A DNA stretch of 18,171 nucleotides from an uncultured Collinsella sp. (GTDB taxonomy: Bacteria; Actinomycetota; Coriobacteriia; Coriobacteriales; Coriobacteriaceae), in NCBI GenBank assembly GCA_900554325.1, contig USHA01000040.1, forward strand, positions 1-18,171, read 5' to 3'. Position numbers and translations under genes: made by a program. Position 1 is the first letter of the stretch. Each line of letters begins with the position of its first letter. The notes under the pieces were generated by a model, which was not told where the DNA came from, did not search any database, and saw only the letters and a program-made list of their open reading frames with translations. Positions 1 through 7,951 of this stretch are shown here, in pieces.

Positions 1-69
1 CCCGCCGGTAATACCCAGCAGGATCGTTTTTCCCTCAAGTTGCATTGAATTGTTGGATGCCGCCGTCAT
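1..69 (-). CDS. coaBC: CoaBC (Dfp), N-terminal fragment
   Basis: Only the first 23 codons are in the window; the gene continues past the left edge. The fragment ends in LEGKTILLGITGG, which matches the opening beta-strand and glycine loop of the flavoprotein CoaB/CoaC. That enzyme joins cysteine to 4'-phosphopantothenate and decarboxylates the product, two steps of coenzyme A synthesis in the cytoplasm. I chose the ATG at 69 because AAGGAAG (77-83) lies seven bases upstream and the ATG follows the stop of the preceding gene after two bases. A second in-frame ATG at 45 would give the more usual short N-terminus, but I see no comparable ribosome site for it. The identification rests on a short stretch; another Rossmann-type flavoprotein is possible but less likely. 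Confidence 0.72.
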   Translation of the reverse strand, partial: MTAASNNSMQLEGKTILLGITGG

Positions 70-71
70 CG

Positions 72-791
72 CTACGCTTCCTTGCTCGGGAGTACCAGGA
101 GGCGGTGGCAGTACGGGCAGTGCGTAATCTCGCTACCGTCGTGGTTGAGGTCGCTCATGGACGATGCCTGCAGCGCGGTGTGGCAGACCGTGGGGATGTT
201 GCCCTGGATGGTCTCGACGGCCAGGCCGCGGAACTGCTTGAGCAGGCGTTCGTAGTCGGTGAGCACGTCGGTCGGCAGCGTGGCGGCAAGCGCGGTGCGT
301 TCCTTGGTGGCGGCATCGATCTGAGCCTGCAGATCGGTAGCCTTGGCGCGGGCAGCCTTGGTATCGGCCTTCACACCCTCCTCGAACTTGGCGATGATGG
401 CCTGCGCGCGAGTCTCGCGGTCGAGCGCCTCCTTATGGGCGACGACGACGTCCTTGCGGGTGTGCTCGATCTTGTCCAGACGCTTGGCCAGGGTGGCGAG
501 TTCATTCTCCAGGTCCTGAACCTCGCGGTAGTCGGAGCCGTCGACGTGGCGCTTCTTGGCAGCCTCGATGGCGTTGTTGGTCTGAATCTCGGTGGTGTTG
601 AGATCGTCGAGCTCAATGTCCAGATCCTTGCGCTGGGCGTAGAGCTTGGTCATCTCGGACTTGAGCTTCACATAGGTCTTGCGCTTGGAAGCGAGCTCCT
701 TAAGCTCCGGCATATTGGCAAGTTCGCTCTTGTTGCGGGCGAGCTCCAAATCGATCTGTTGCAGCTTGAGTAGCGTAGCGCCGGCGCTCAT
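72..791 (-). CDS. C4-type zinc-ribbon coiled-coil protein (DUF164/CT398 family)
   Basis: A 239-residue protein with the family layout: a long charged helical hairpin, predicted coiled coil, at about residues 5-170, then a small C-terminal zinc-ribbon region at about 195-234. CPYC at 225-228 is one zinc knuckle. The first knuckle looks incomplete: only C203 followed by H204 is present where the family usually has CxxC, and the expected first cysteine is a proline. Family members are thought to bind nucleic acid or act as adaptors, but the role is unsettled. The ATG at 791 follows AAGGAGA by six bases and overlaps the NIF3 stop as ATGA, so the longer in-frame start at 827 is rejected. Adjacency to a NIF3 gene is also known in mycobacteria (Rv2229c/Rv2230c), which supports both calls. 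Confidence 0.85.
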   Translation of the reverse strand: MSAGATLLKLQQIDLELARNKSELANMPELKELASKRKTYVKLKSEMTKLYAQRKDLDIELDDLNTTEIQTNNAIEAAKKRHVDGSDYREVQDLENELATLAKRLDKIEHTRKDVVVAHKEALDRETRAQAIIAKFEEGVKADTKAARAKATDLQAQIDAATKERTALAATLPTDVLTDYERLLKQFRGLAVETIQGNIPTVCHTALQASSMSDLNHDGSEITHCPYCHRLLVLPSKEA

Positions 792-1597
792 AAGTTCTCT
801 CCTTTTGTCACAGTCCGCCATTGGCAAGGGTTCAGTATTTTAATCGCATGACGGGGGTCGACCCCGGCATCAACTGCAGAGTTCATCAATATATCAACGA
901 ACGGCTCCTCGGAGCGGTCGTGGCCGAGCAGGATCGCCGGCAGCCCGCGTAAGGCAAGGTCTTGCGCCACGTGGTAGCCCGCCTCGCCCGTCACGACAAC
1001 GTCCGCGCCCGCGGCGATGGCAAGCTCTCCAAAGTCGCCCAGGGAGCCGCCCAAAATAGCGACGGTTCGGCATGCGTGCTCGGCTTCGCCCCACACGCGC
1101 GGGTCGCTGCCGAAGGCCGTGGCAGCACGGGTGGCAAGATCGCGCAGCGTGCACGGGTCGTTGAGCGTTGCAAGCGCTCCCAGGCCGGTGGCCTCAGGGC
1201 CGTCCACGTGCTCCAGCGAGCTCACGGGCGCGGCGCCCAGCAGCTCACTTAGGTAGGCACGAGCCTCGTGCGAGCGGTCCAGATTGGTATGGAGCGAAAT
1301 AATGCTCACGCCGCAACGCGCTGCCTCGTAGAGCGCCGCACTGCATTGGGGGCGTGCAGCATCCGCCGGACAAAATGCCTCGGGCGCCTTGATGTATATG
1401 GGATGATGCGTCAGCAGCACGTTGGCACCGGCCTCGAGAGCACGGTGCACATTGGCTTCGGTCGCATCGAGTGCGCAGGCAACACCGGTAATCTGCGCGG
1501 CAGGGTCGCCGACGGAGAGTCCTACATGGTCCCAACTCTCGGCATCAGTCTTGGGATAGCGTGCCAGCAGTGCACGCTCGAGCTCGGCGACGATCAT
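788..1597 (-). CDS. NIF3-family dinuclear metal-binding protein (YbgI/YqfO-like)
   Basis: A 269-residue cytoplasmic protein of the NIF3 family, which forms ring-shaped hexamers with two metal ions per subunit. The metal ligands expected for the family can be seen: LLTHHPI with H64 and H65, HTNLD with D107, and GHDRSE near the C-terminus with H226 and E230. VVTGEAGYH at 201-209 is also typical. Annotation pipelines often call it GTP cyclohydrolase 1 type 2, but the physiological substrate is not settled, so I give no symbol. The length fits the short form without the inserted PII-like domain. Its ATG overlaps the stop of the cysteine desulfurase as ATGA, and its own stop overlaps the next start in the same way, which implies translational coupling along the operon. 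Confidence 0.92.
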   Translation of the reverse strand: MIVAELERALLARYPKTDAESWDHVGLSVGDPAAQITGVACALDATEANVHRALEAGANVLLTHHPIYIKAPEAFCPADAARPQCSAALYEAARCGVSIISLHTNLDRSHEARAYLSELLGAAPVSSLEHVDGPEATGLGALATLNDPCTLRDLATRAATAFGSDPRVWGEAEHACRTVAILGGSLGDFGELAIAAGADVVVTGEAGYHVAQDLALRGLPAILLGHDRSEEPFVDILMNSAVDAGVDPRHAIKILNPCQWRTVTKGENL

Positions 1598-2772
1598 GCG
1601 GCGCCTACGATCGAGAGCAGCGTCTGGGCAAAGTCGTCCAGATCGTCTGGATTCACGCGGTCATCGAAGGAGATACGCAGTGCACCCAGGGCCTGTTCGC
1701 GGCCAATACCCATGGCGCTGAGCACATGGCTCGGATCCATGCTGCCGCTCGAGCAGGCAGAACCGGCCGATACCTCAAAGCCGGCGGCGTCGAGCTTGAT
1801 GATGAGCTCCTCGGAGTCCATGCCGTCAATGTAGATCGATACCATGCCGGGCAGACGGTCGGCTTGCGCGTAGTCGCCCATGGTGGCGTGAATGCGCGGA
1901 TGGGCCGTAAGCGTGGCGTAGAGCTTGTCGGATAAGGCCTGCAGCGTCGCACGCTCCTGGGCTACATGGGGCGCCAGCGTTCGGGCGGCAGCGGCAAAGG
2001 CCAGCTGTGTGCGCAGATCCTGCGTGCCGGCACGACGACCGGCCTCCTGTCCGCCGCCAAAGATACGCGGGCGCAGCGGCGTGCGGCTCTTAAGGTAGAG
2101 CGCGCCGGATGCCACGGGGCCACCGATCTTGTGCGCGGCAACGGTCATAGCATCGACGCCCAGCTCGGTGACATCGAGCGGAATATGCAAGTACCCTTGG
2201 ATGGCATCGGTATGAAACAGGGCGCCGGCAGCATGTGCGGCCGCGGCAAGCTCGTGGATGGGCTGCACCACACCGGTCTCGTTATTGGCGACCATGATGC
2301 TCACGAGCGCCACGTCGTTGCCGAGCAGTTCGACAAGCGTGGCAGGCTCAATGTAGCCCATGCGGCAGGGCTGCACCAAGTCGACGGTAAAGCCGGCGGC
2401 ACGCAGCAGCGGCAGGTTGTCCAGAATCGAATCGTGCTCGATGGCCGAAACGATTACACGATCGCGCTTGCGATCGCACTGACGAGCACCCTCGGCAAGA
2501 CCGAGCAGCGCCAGCTGGTTGGCCTCGGTGCCGCCGTTGGTAAGGATGATCTCGGACGGGCGAACGCGCGCGCCAAAGCTGCGAGCGATCTCGCGACGTG
2601 CAACCTCCAGACGCGCGGCAGCCTTGCGGCCGAGCGAGTGCAGCGAGTTGGGGTTGACGCCGGCAAGCTCGCTGTCGTCGTACTCGCGCTGCGCAAGGAG
2701 CGCCTCGGCGCGCATGGGCGTCGAGGCGGCATAGTCAAGATTCACGGGTATGCGGTTTTGACCTGCGGTCAT
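1594..2772 (-). CDS. Cysteine desulfurase (NifS/IscS-like, PLP-dependent)
   Basis: A 392-residue class V aminotransferase-fold enzyme that takes sulfur from L-cysteine as a persulfide for Fe-S clusters or tRNA thiolation. Visible features: YAAST near the N-terminus, TNGGTEAN (78-85), IEHDS with PLP-stacking H113, HTDAIQG with D189 and Q192, the PLP lysine K215 in AHKIGGP, and the persulfide cysteine C340 in SAGSACSSG. All catalytic residues are present and the length is normal. The long, cysteine-bearing loop near C340 places it with the IscS/NifS group rather than SufS. No IscU, SufU or thiouridylase gene lies next to it, so its sulfur acceptor cannot be read from context. AGGAGG lies 11 bases before the ATG, inside the last codons of rpe; the intergenic gap is six bases. 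Confidence 0.93.
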   Translation of the reverse strand: MTAGQNRIPVNLDYAASTPMRAEALLAQREYDDSELAGVNPNSLHSLGRKAAARLEVARREIARSFGARVRPSEIILTNGGTEANQLALLGLAEGARQCDRKRDRVIVSAIEHDSILDNLPLLRAAGFTVDLVQPCRMGYIEPATLVELLGNDVALVSIMVANNETGVVQPIHELAAAAHAAGALFHTDAIQGYLHIPLDVTELGVDAMTVAAHKIGGPVASGALYLKSRTPLRPRIFGGGQEAGRRAGTQDLRTQLAFAAAARTLAPHVAQERATLQALSDKLYATLTAHPRIHATMGDYAQADRLPGMVSIYIDGMDSEELIIKLDAAGFEVSAGSACSSGSMDPSHVLSAMGIGREQALGALRISFDDRVNPDDLDDFAQTLLSIVGAA

Positions 2773-2778
2773 AAGGGT

Positions 2779-3450
2779 TTATGCCTCCTGTGCGGCCTCG
2801 TTGCCCAGCTTCTGCAGCAGCGCAACCTCGGCAGCGGGATCTTCGGACTTAAATACGGCGGAGCCGGCCACCAGAACATCGGCACCGGCCTTAACGACCT
2901 CGGCGATGTTTTTGGAAGAGATGCCGCCGTCGACCTCGATCATGGGCGACACGCCGTGGCGCTCACACATGGCCTTGAGCTCGTGCAGTTTGGCGATGGT
3001 GCCGGGGATAAAGCTCTGGCCGCCAAAGCCGGGGTTCACGCTCATGAGCAGCACCATGTCAACAATGTCGATGATGCTCTCGAGCACGCTGACGGGCGTT
3101 GCGGGGTTGAGCACCACGCCGGCCTTGACGCCGCGCTGCTGCAGGTGCGTGAGCGTACGGTGCAGGTGCGTGGAAGCCTCGTAGTGCACAGTGATCATAT
3201 CGGCACCGGCATCGGCGTACCAATCGACCGTCTCGTCGGGGTTAGAAACCATGAGGTGAGCGTCGACCGGCACGTCGGTGGAGCGCTTGACAGCCTTGAG
3301 GATGTCAATGCCAAAGGTGAGGTTGCCGGTAAAGTGGCCATCCATAACGTCAAAGTGCACGTAGTCAGCGCCGGCGATCTTGTCGAGCTCGCCCTTGAGG
3401 TTGGCCATATCGGCCGAAAGGACAGACGGAGCGATTTTAATGGAACCCAT
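2779..3450 (-). CDS. rpe: Ribulose-phosphate 3-epimerase
   Basis: A 223-residue TIM-barrel enzyme that interconverts D-ribulose 5-phosphate and D-xylulose 5-phosphate in the non-oxidative pentose phosphate pathway. The metal and catalytic residues of the family are in place: H32 and D34 in VHFDVMDG, H65 in AHLMVSNP, and D174 in IEVDGGI. The phosphate-binding and substrate loops VNPGFGGQSF (138-147) and VAGSAVF (194-200) are intact, and the length is typical. The ATG at 3450 is preceded by AAAGG nine bases upstream. Eighteen bases separate it from the gpsA stop, so it is most likely cotranscribed with the lipid genes upstream and the cysteine desulfurase downstream. Confidence 0.97.
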   Translation of the reverse strand: MGSIKIAPSVLSADMANLKGELDKIAGADYVHFDVMDGHFTGNLTFGIDILKAVKRSTDVPVDAHLMVSNPDETVDWYADAGADMITVHYEASTHLHRTLTHLQQRGVKAGVVLNPATPVSVLESIIDIVDMVLLMSVNPGFGGQSFIPGTIAKLHELKAMCERHGVSPMIEVDGGISSKNIAEVVKAGADVLVAGSAVFKSEDPAAEVALLQKLGNEAAQEA

Positions 3451-3468
3451 GGTAGTAGCCTTTCTGCG

Positions 3469-4476
3469 CTAGTCGGTGAGTCCGTAGAACTCTTGAGAGG
3501 GGACGCGGTCGGTAAGAATCTCGAGCGCCCTATCCAAAGTAACACCGTTGTAGAGCGTTTGCTCCACGGCAAAGGTGAGCGGAATGTCTACGCCCAGTGA
3601 ACGGGCGAGTTCGCTGACGCTGCGTGCCGCGACGGCGCCCTCGACCACCATGTGCGTGCGTGCCTGGTACTCGTCTAGTGACACGCCGTGGGCAAACTCG
3701 AAGCCAAAGGTGCGGTTGCGCGAATGCTCCGAGGTGCAGGTGGCGATGAGGTCGCCCATGCCGGCAAGTCCCATGCACGTTATGGCCTGCCCGCCACGGG
3801 CGTGCACCAGTCGACTGATCTCGGCCAAGCCGCGCGTCATGATAAGGGCGAGCGTATTGTCGCCCGCACCGGTACCGGCGGAGATGCCACACACGATGGC
3901 GATGACGTTTTTCATGGCGCCGCATACCTCGACGCCGGTCATGTCCTGCGACAGGTAGATGCGGAAGGCCGTGGACAGGAGCAGGTCCTTAAAGGTCTCC
4001 CCTACCTGCGCGTCTTTGCTGGCGATGACGGCGGCAGAAAGTCCGCCGCGGCAGATCTCCTCGGCATGGTTGGGGCCGGAGAGCGCCGCCATGCGCGCTT
4101 CGTTGCCGATCTCATTGGCGATGACCTCGCTCATGAGCAGGCCAGACTCGGGCTCAATACCCTTGGTGAGGCAGAGCACCGGGGTATCGGCGGCGATAAA
4201 GGGCGCTGCCCGATGGCACACGTCGCGCAAGTGCGTGGAGGGCACGGCAAAGATGATCGCATCGGCACCGTCGAGCGCCTGGGCGAGTTCGGTCGTTGCT
4301 ACCACGTTGTTCGGCAGCTCGTAGCCCACAAGGTAGCGGGGGTTGCGGTGCTCACCGTTAATGCCGGCGGCCGTCTGCTCGCTATGGGCCCACATGGTCA
4401 CGCGCACGGCTCGCGCGGCGGCAAGGCCGGCGACGGCGGTTCCCCACGAGCCAGAGCCAATCAGCGCAACATTCAT
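3469..4476 (-). CDS. gpsA: NAD(P)H-dependent glycerol-3-phosphate dehydrogenase
   Basis: A 335-residue cytoplasmic enzyme that reduces dihydroxyacetone phosphate to sn-glycerol 3-phosphate, the backbone for phospholipids. The N-terminal Rossmann motif is GSGSWGTA (7-14). The catalytic lysines are K105 in LTKGIE and K189 in CGAMKNVIAI. SGPNHAEE (133-140) and GMGDLIATCTS (239-249) are family signatures, and SRNR (252-255) forms part of the active site. The ATG lies four bases after AGGAGAG. The gene follows plsY, which consumes its product, with nine bases between stop and start; this pairing is common in Firmicutes and makes a short lipid module. Confidence 0.97.
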   Translation of the reverse strand: MNVALIGSGSWGTAVAGLAAARAVRVTMWAHSEQTAAGINGEHRNPRYLVGYELPNNVVATTELAQALDGADAIIFAVPSTHLRDVCHRAAPFIAADTPVLCLTKGIEPESGLLMSEVIANEIGNEARMAALSGPNHAEEICRGGLSAAVIASKDAQVGETFKDLLLSTAFRIYLSQDMTGVEVCGAMKNVIAIVCGISAGTGAGDNTLALIMTRGLAEISRLVHARGGQAITCMGLAGMGDLIATCTSEHSRNRTFGFEFAHGVSLDEYQARTHMVVEGAVAARSVSELARSLGVDIPLTFAVEQTLYNGVTLDRALEILTDRVPSQEFYGLTD

Positions 4477-4485
4477 GACTCTCTC

Positions 4486-5169
4486 CTACTTATCGTCGGG
4501 CTCGGTGACGCGCTTGGTAAACGAGAGCTTGGACTCCTTACCTGTCATGAGCTTTTTGATGTTCGTACGATGGGCCCACACCACAGTAATGCCGATCAGC
4601 GCCATGCAAAACTTAAGTCCGAGGCTGCTGTACGGAAAGACCGCGCAGGCAGCGATGGGAAGACCGATGGCCGCGGCAAGCGAGCCCACCGACACAAACT
4701 TGGTGATGGCGACGGCCACGATAAACATGCCCAGCAGCGAAAGTCCGATGGGCCAGTACCAGGCGAGGATGACGCCCAGACCAACTGCGATGCCCTTGCC
4801 GCCATGGAAGTTGAGGTAGGGCGAGAAGATATGGCCCCACACGGCTGCCAGGCAGATGACGCCGAGCATCCAGTCGCCGGCGGCACCGGGGGCCATAATG
4901 CTCACGGGGAAGCCATAGCCCAAGTCGGCAATGAGCGGACGCGCGATAAGGACGCAGATGGCGCCCTTAAGGCAGTCTAGCAGCAGCGTGAGCGCGGCCA
5001 CTTTGGGGCCGGCCACGCGCAGGGCGTTGGTGGTGCCGATGTTGCCGGAGCCCGCCTTACGAATGTCCGTGTGGTTGAACACGCGGCCCAGGATCAGACC
5101 AAACGGAATCGCCCCGATAAAGAACGAGACCACGGCGCAGATGGCGGTCAGAAGAATCGGATTATGCAT
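4486..5169 (-). CDS. plsY: Glycerol-3-phosphate acyltransferase PlsY
   Basis: A 227-residue multi-pass membrane enzyme that moves an acyl group from acyl-phosphate to the sn-1 position of glycerol 3-phosphate, making lysophosphatidate. The first conserved cytoplasmic loop, SGNIGTTNALR, is at 41-51 after the first membrane helix. The second, GHIFSPYLNFHGGKG, is at 112-126. Five hydrophobic segments can be drawn, as expected. I used the ATG at 5169 because AAGGAG lies seven bases upstream and because upstream in-frame starts would add a charged extension read over the end of der. The start overlaps the der stop by eight bases. The immediate partners are gpsA downstream (its substrate supply) and plsC further upstream (the next acylation). 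Confidence 0.96.
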   Translation of the reverse strand: MHNPILLTAICAVVSFFIGAIPFGLILGRVFNHTDIRKAGSGNIGTTNALRVAGPKVAALTLLLDCLKGAICVLIARPLIADLGYGFPVSIMAPGAAGDWMLGVICLAAVWGHIFSPYLNFHGGKGIAVGLGVILAWYWPIGLSLLGMFIVAVAITKFVSVGSLAAAIGLPIAACAVFPYSSLGLKFCMALIGITVVWAHRTNIKKLMTGKESKLSFTKRVTEPDDK

Positions 5170-6496
5170 CCTTTTGCTCCTTCTTCCTAAAGAAGAGTCG
5201 AATGGGCGTGCCGGCAAAGTCGAAGGTCGAGCGCATGCGGTTCTCTACGTAGCGCTGGTAGGTGTCGTTGACCAGGTCGCTGTGGTTGACGAAGAACGTG
5301 AACGTCGGCGGGTTGACGCCCGTCTGGGTCACGTAGTGCATACGCAGGCGGCGCTTGCCGTCCACCACGGTATGACCGAACTCGCGCAGGTCGGTGAGGA
5401 ACGTGTTGAGGCGTGAGGTGCTGATCTTCTGCGAGCGCGTCTTCTCGGCAGCGTCTACCATTGCCCAGATCTTCTCGACGCTGCGGCCAGTGAGGGCAGA
5501 GATGCGCAGGTACTGGGCCCAGGGAGCCATGACGCCCAGACGGCGGTCGATGGTCTCCATGCAGGCCTCGCGCTTACGGTCGTCGTCGAGCAGGTCCCAC
5601 TTGTTGAGCAGCACCACGATGGCGCAACCGCGCTCGATGGCAAGGCCCATGACCTTCTGGTCCTGCTCGGTAACGCCCACGGAGGCGTCAACGACGAGCA
5701 GCGCCACGTCGGCGCGGTCGATGGCGCGCAGGCCGCGGAACATCGAGTAGTACTCGATGTTCTCGTACACGGTGCTCTTCTTACGGATGCCCGCAGTGTC
5801 GACCATGCGGTAGTGCTTGCCGTTGCGCTCGACGACCGTGTCGATGGCGTCGCGCGTGGTTCCGGCAATGTTGGACACGATGGAGCGGTCGGCGCCCAGG
5901 ATGCGGTTGAACAGCGAGGACTTACCGGCGTTGGGGCGGCCGATGATGGCGACGTTCAGCGCGTCGGGGAACTCATCGGCGACCTCGTCCTCTTCCTCGG
6001 GAAGCAGGGCCACGATGTCGTCGAGCAGGTCGCCCGTGCCATGACCGTGCAGGGCCGAGAGCGGCGTGGGCTCACCGATGCCGAGCGAATAGAACTCCCA
6101 GATGCTGTCGTTCTCGCGATCGGGGTTGTCGAGCTTGTTTACCAGCAGAAAGACCGGCTTGTCGCAGCGCTTGAGCATGCGGGCGACCGACTCGTCCTCC
6201 TCGGTGACGCCGGTGCGGCCGTCGACCACAAACAGGATGACGGCGGCTTCCTCGGCGGCGGCGAGCGCCTGGTCGCGGATGGACGTGGCAAAGACGTCAT
6301 CGCTCTTGAGCGGCTCGATGCCGCCCGTGTCGACGATGGTGAACTCGCGGCCGTTCCAATCGGCCGTGTGATACGAGCGGTCGCGCGTGACACCGCGTGA
6401 CTCGTGGACGATGGCGTCCGAGGTCTGGGCCAGGCGGTTAACGAGCGTGGACTTGCCCACGTTGGGGCGTCCGACGACGGCGACGATAGGTTTCAT
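5162..6496 (-). CDS. der: Ribosome-biogenesis GTPase Der (EngA)
   Basis: A 444-residue protein with the two tandem GTPase domains unique to Der and a C-terminal KH-like domain. Domain 1: GRPNVGKST (9-17), DTGGI (56-60), NKLD (120-123). Domain 2: GRPNAGKSS (186-194), DTAGI (233-237), NKWDL (298-302). The KH-like part is about 355-444 and ends in the usual basic FFRKKE stretch. Der acts in maturation of the 50S subunit. The longer open frame upstream (to 6667) is rejected: the ATG at 6496 has AAAGGAGA four bases before it, and the family begins with this PIVAVVGRPNVGKS sequence. An acidic insert (EEEDEVADE, 167-175) links the GTPase domains. The neighbour upstream is the DUF512 protein, a frequent der partner. 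Confidence 0.98.
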   Translation of the reverse strand: MKPIVAVVGRPNVGKSTLVNRLAQTSDAIVHESRGVTRDRSYHTADWNGREFTIVDTGGIEPLKSDDVFATSIRDQALAAAEEAAVILFVVDGRTGVTEEDESVARMLKRCDKPVFLLVNKLDNPDRENDSIWEFYSLGIGEPTPLSALHGHGTGDLLDDIVALLPEEEDEVADEFPDALNVAIIGRPNAGKSSLFNRILGADRSIVSNIAGTTRDAIDTVVERNGKHYRMVDTAGIRKKSTVYENIEYYSMFRGLRAIDRADVALLVVDASVGVTEQDQKVMGLAIERGCAIVVLLNKWDLLDDDRKREACMETIDRRLGVMAPWAQYLRISALTGRSVEKIWAMVDAAEKTRSQKISTSRLNTFLTDLREFGHTVVDGKRRLRMHYVTQTGVNPPTFTFFVNHSDLVNDTYQRYVENRMRSTFDFAGTPIRLFFRKKEQKDA

Positions 6497-6506
6497 CTGC
6501 TCTCCT

Positions 6507-7949
6507 TTAATGGGTAGGGTCAGTGGAAGTGTTAGAGTCGGCAGGCACAATGCCAAGGATGTGCTCCAGGGTATCGAGCAGCTCATGCGGCATGGTCGAC
6601 ACCACATGAACCTCGGCGCCGCGACTGGTAAGGCTTGCGAGTAAATCGTCACGATGATACTCGTCAAGCGTCATGCCGTCAGCGTTGAACATGAGCTTAG
6701 GCACAAAGAGCATAACCCCCGACAGATCTTGGGGCAGCTGCTCCAGAATGTCACACGCGACGATGAGGCCGGTCACGTCCACGTTGCCGCCAAAGTAGCG
6801 GTTCTTGATGGCTGTGACGGTGCCGGCGAGACCATGCGGCGACTCCACAAAGCGCGCCACGGTGTCGCGAGCGCTGGCGCCCGAGAGGCACAGCAGGTGC
6901 TGGTTGCGGGCGGCGATGCCAGTGCGGACGCGGGCCAGACGATCGGCGTCGGTAGCCAGCACGTCGTCGGTCTCGTCCAGATACGAGCGGATCATGCCAA
7001 TGCCGTCGTAGTACTGCGGGTACCCGTCGTAAAAGTCCGCCTCGGGAGGATCGATGCCAGCGTCCAGATAGAACTCGTCGCTCATCTGGAAGGTGTGGCG
7101 GCCAAAGCGTTCGTAGGCACGATCCTGGTAGGGACGGATCATGGCAATGGTCTCGCGCGCTAGCTCGGGCTTGTCGCTGTAGGACCAGCTAAAACGGTTC
7201 TGATGCTTGGTAAAACCGAGCGGCACAATGCCCAGGCTGGTGATTTGCTCGTGCTCCTCGCAAAAGCGCAGGGTCTTTTCCAGCTCCTCGCCGTCGTTCA
7301 TGCCGGGGCACAACACGATCTGCGCGTGAATCTCGATGCCGGCGGCCATGATGGCCTCGAGCACATCCATGCCGCGCTGGGCGTTGCGGCCCATCATGCG
7401 TCGGCGGACATCGGGGCTCACGGCGTGGACCGACACGTTCATGGGGCTCATGTTGTGGGCGATGACGTTTTGAACATCTTCGTCGGTGAGGTTCGTGAGC
7501 GTGACAAAGTTACCCTGCAAAAAGCTCAGGCGGTAGTCGTCGTCGCGGATGTAGAGCGTGGAGCGACCGCCCTTGGGCAGCATCGTCATAAAGCAGAACA
7601 CGCAGGCGTTCACACAGGTACGCATGCCGTCGAAGATGGGGCCATCGAACTCAAGGCCCCAGTCCTCGCCCGGGAAGCGGTCGAGCTCGACGGAGGTGAC
7701 GCTGTTGTCGCGCGGGTCGAATACCTCGAGGTCGACGGTGTCGTCGTCGGCCTCCCAGAGCCACACGATCATATCAGTCAGCTGCTCGCCGTTGACCGTA
7801 AGCACGCGCATGCCCGGCTCGATACCCACATCCCATGCGGGCGACTCGGGACGCACGTTCTTAACGAGCGCGCCCTCACCCGGCTCGGGGTCGCGGCTGC
7901 GCCCGTAATCGGCCACCTCGGCGGCGTATGCGGGTACGGTCTGGTCCAT
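6507..7949 (-). CDS. PDZ / radical-SAM / DUF512 iron-sulfur protein
   Basis: A 480-residue protein in three parts. A PDZ-like domain lies at about 25-90 (VRPESPAWDVGIEPGMRVLTVNG). A radical-SAM-type cluster motif follows, C112-x3-C116-x2-C119 in CVNACVFCFM, then the barrel to about 300. A DUF512 region fills the C-terminal third. The motif indicates a 4Fe-4S cluster and S-adenosylmethionine chemistry, but the reaction is not known to me; pipelines name it DUF512 protein or putative FeS oxidoreductase. The ATG at 7949 begins two bases after the ispH stop. Its AAGGAG is rather far (14 bases), so coupling to ispH translation is likely. Starts further upstream would run into ispH in another frame and are rejected. 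The protein is commonly encoded next to der in Clostridia, as here. Confidence 0.9.
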   Translation of the reverse strand: MDQTVPAYAAEVADYGRSRDPEPGEGALVKNVRPESPAWDVGIEPGMRVLTVNGEQLTDMIVWLWEADDDTVDLEVFDPRDNSVTSVELDRFPGEDWGLEFDGPIFDGMRTCVNACVFCFMTMLPKGGRSTLYIRDDDYRLSFLQGNFVTLTNLTDEDVQNVIAHNMSPMNVSVHAVSPDVRRRMMGRNAQRGMDVLEAIMAAGIEIHAQIVLCPGMNDGEELEKTLRFCEEHEQITSLGIVPLGFTKHQNRFSWSYSDKPELARETIAMIRPYQDRAYERFGRHTFQMSDEFYLDAGIDPPEADFYDGYPQYYDGIGMIRSYLDETDDVLATDADRLARVRTGIAARNQHLLCLSGASARDTVARFVESPHGLAGTVTAIKNRYFGGNVDVTGLIVACDILEQLPQDLSGVMLFVPKLMFNADGMTLDEYHRDDLLASLTSRGAEVHVVSTMPHELLDTLEHILGIVPADSNTSTDPTH

Positions 7950-7951
7950 GA

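Noticed and set aside
1966..3600. Plus-strand open frame of 544 codons
   Set aside because: It lies antisense to the cysteine desulfurase, rpe and gpsA, all with full catalytic motifs. Its translation is Gly/Val/His-rich as expected of an antisense frame in high-GC DNA.
6497..6667. N-terminal extension of Der
   Set aside because: It reads out of frame over the end of the DUF512 gene; the family start and a strong ribosome site are at 6496.
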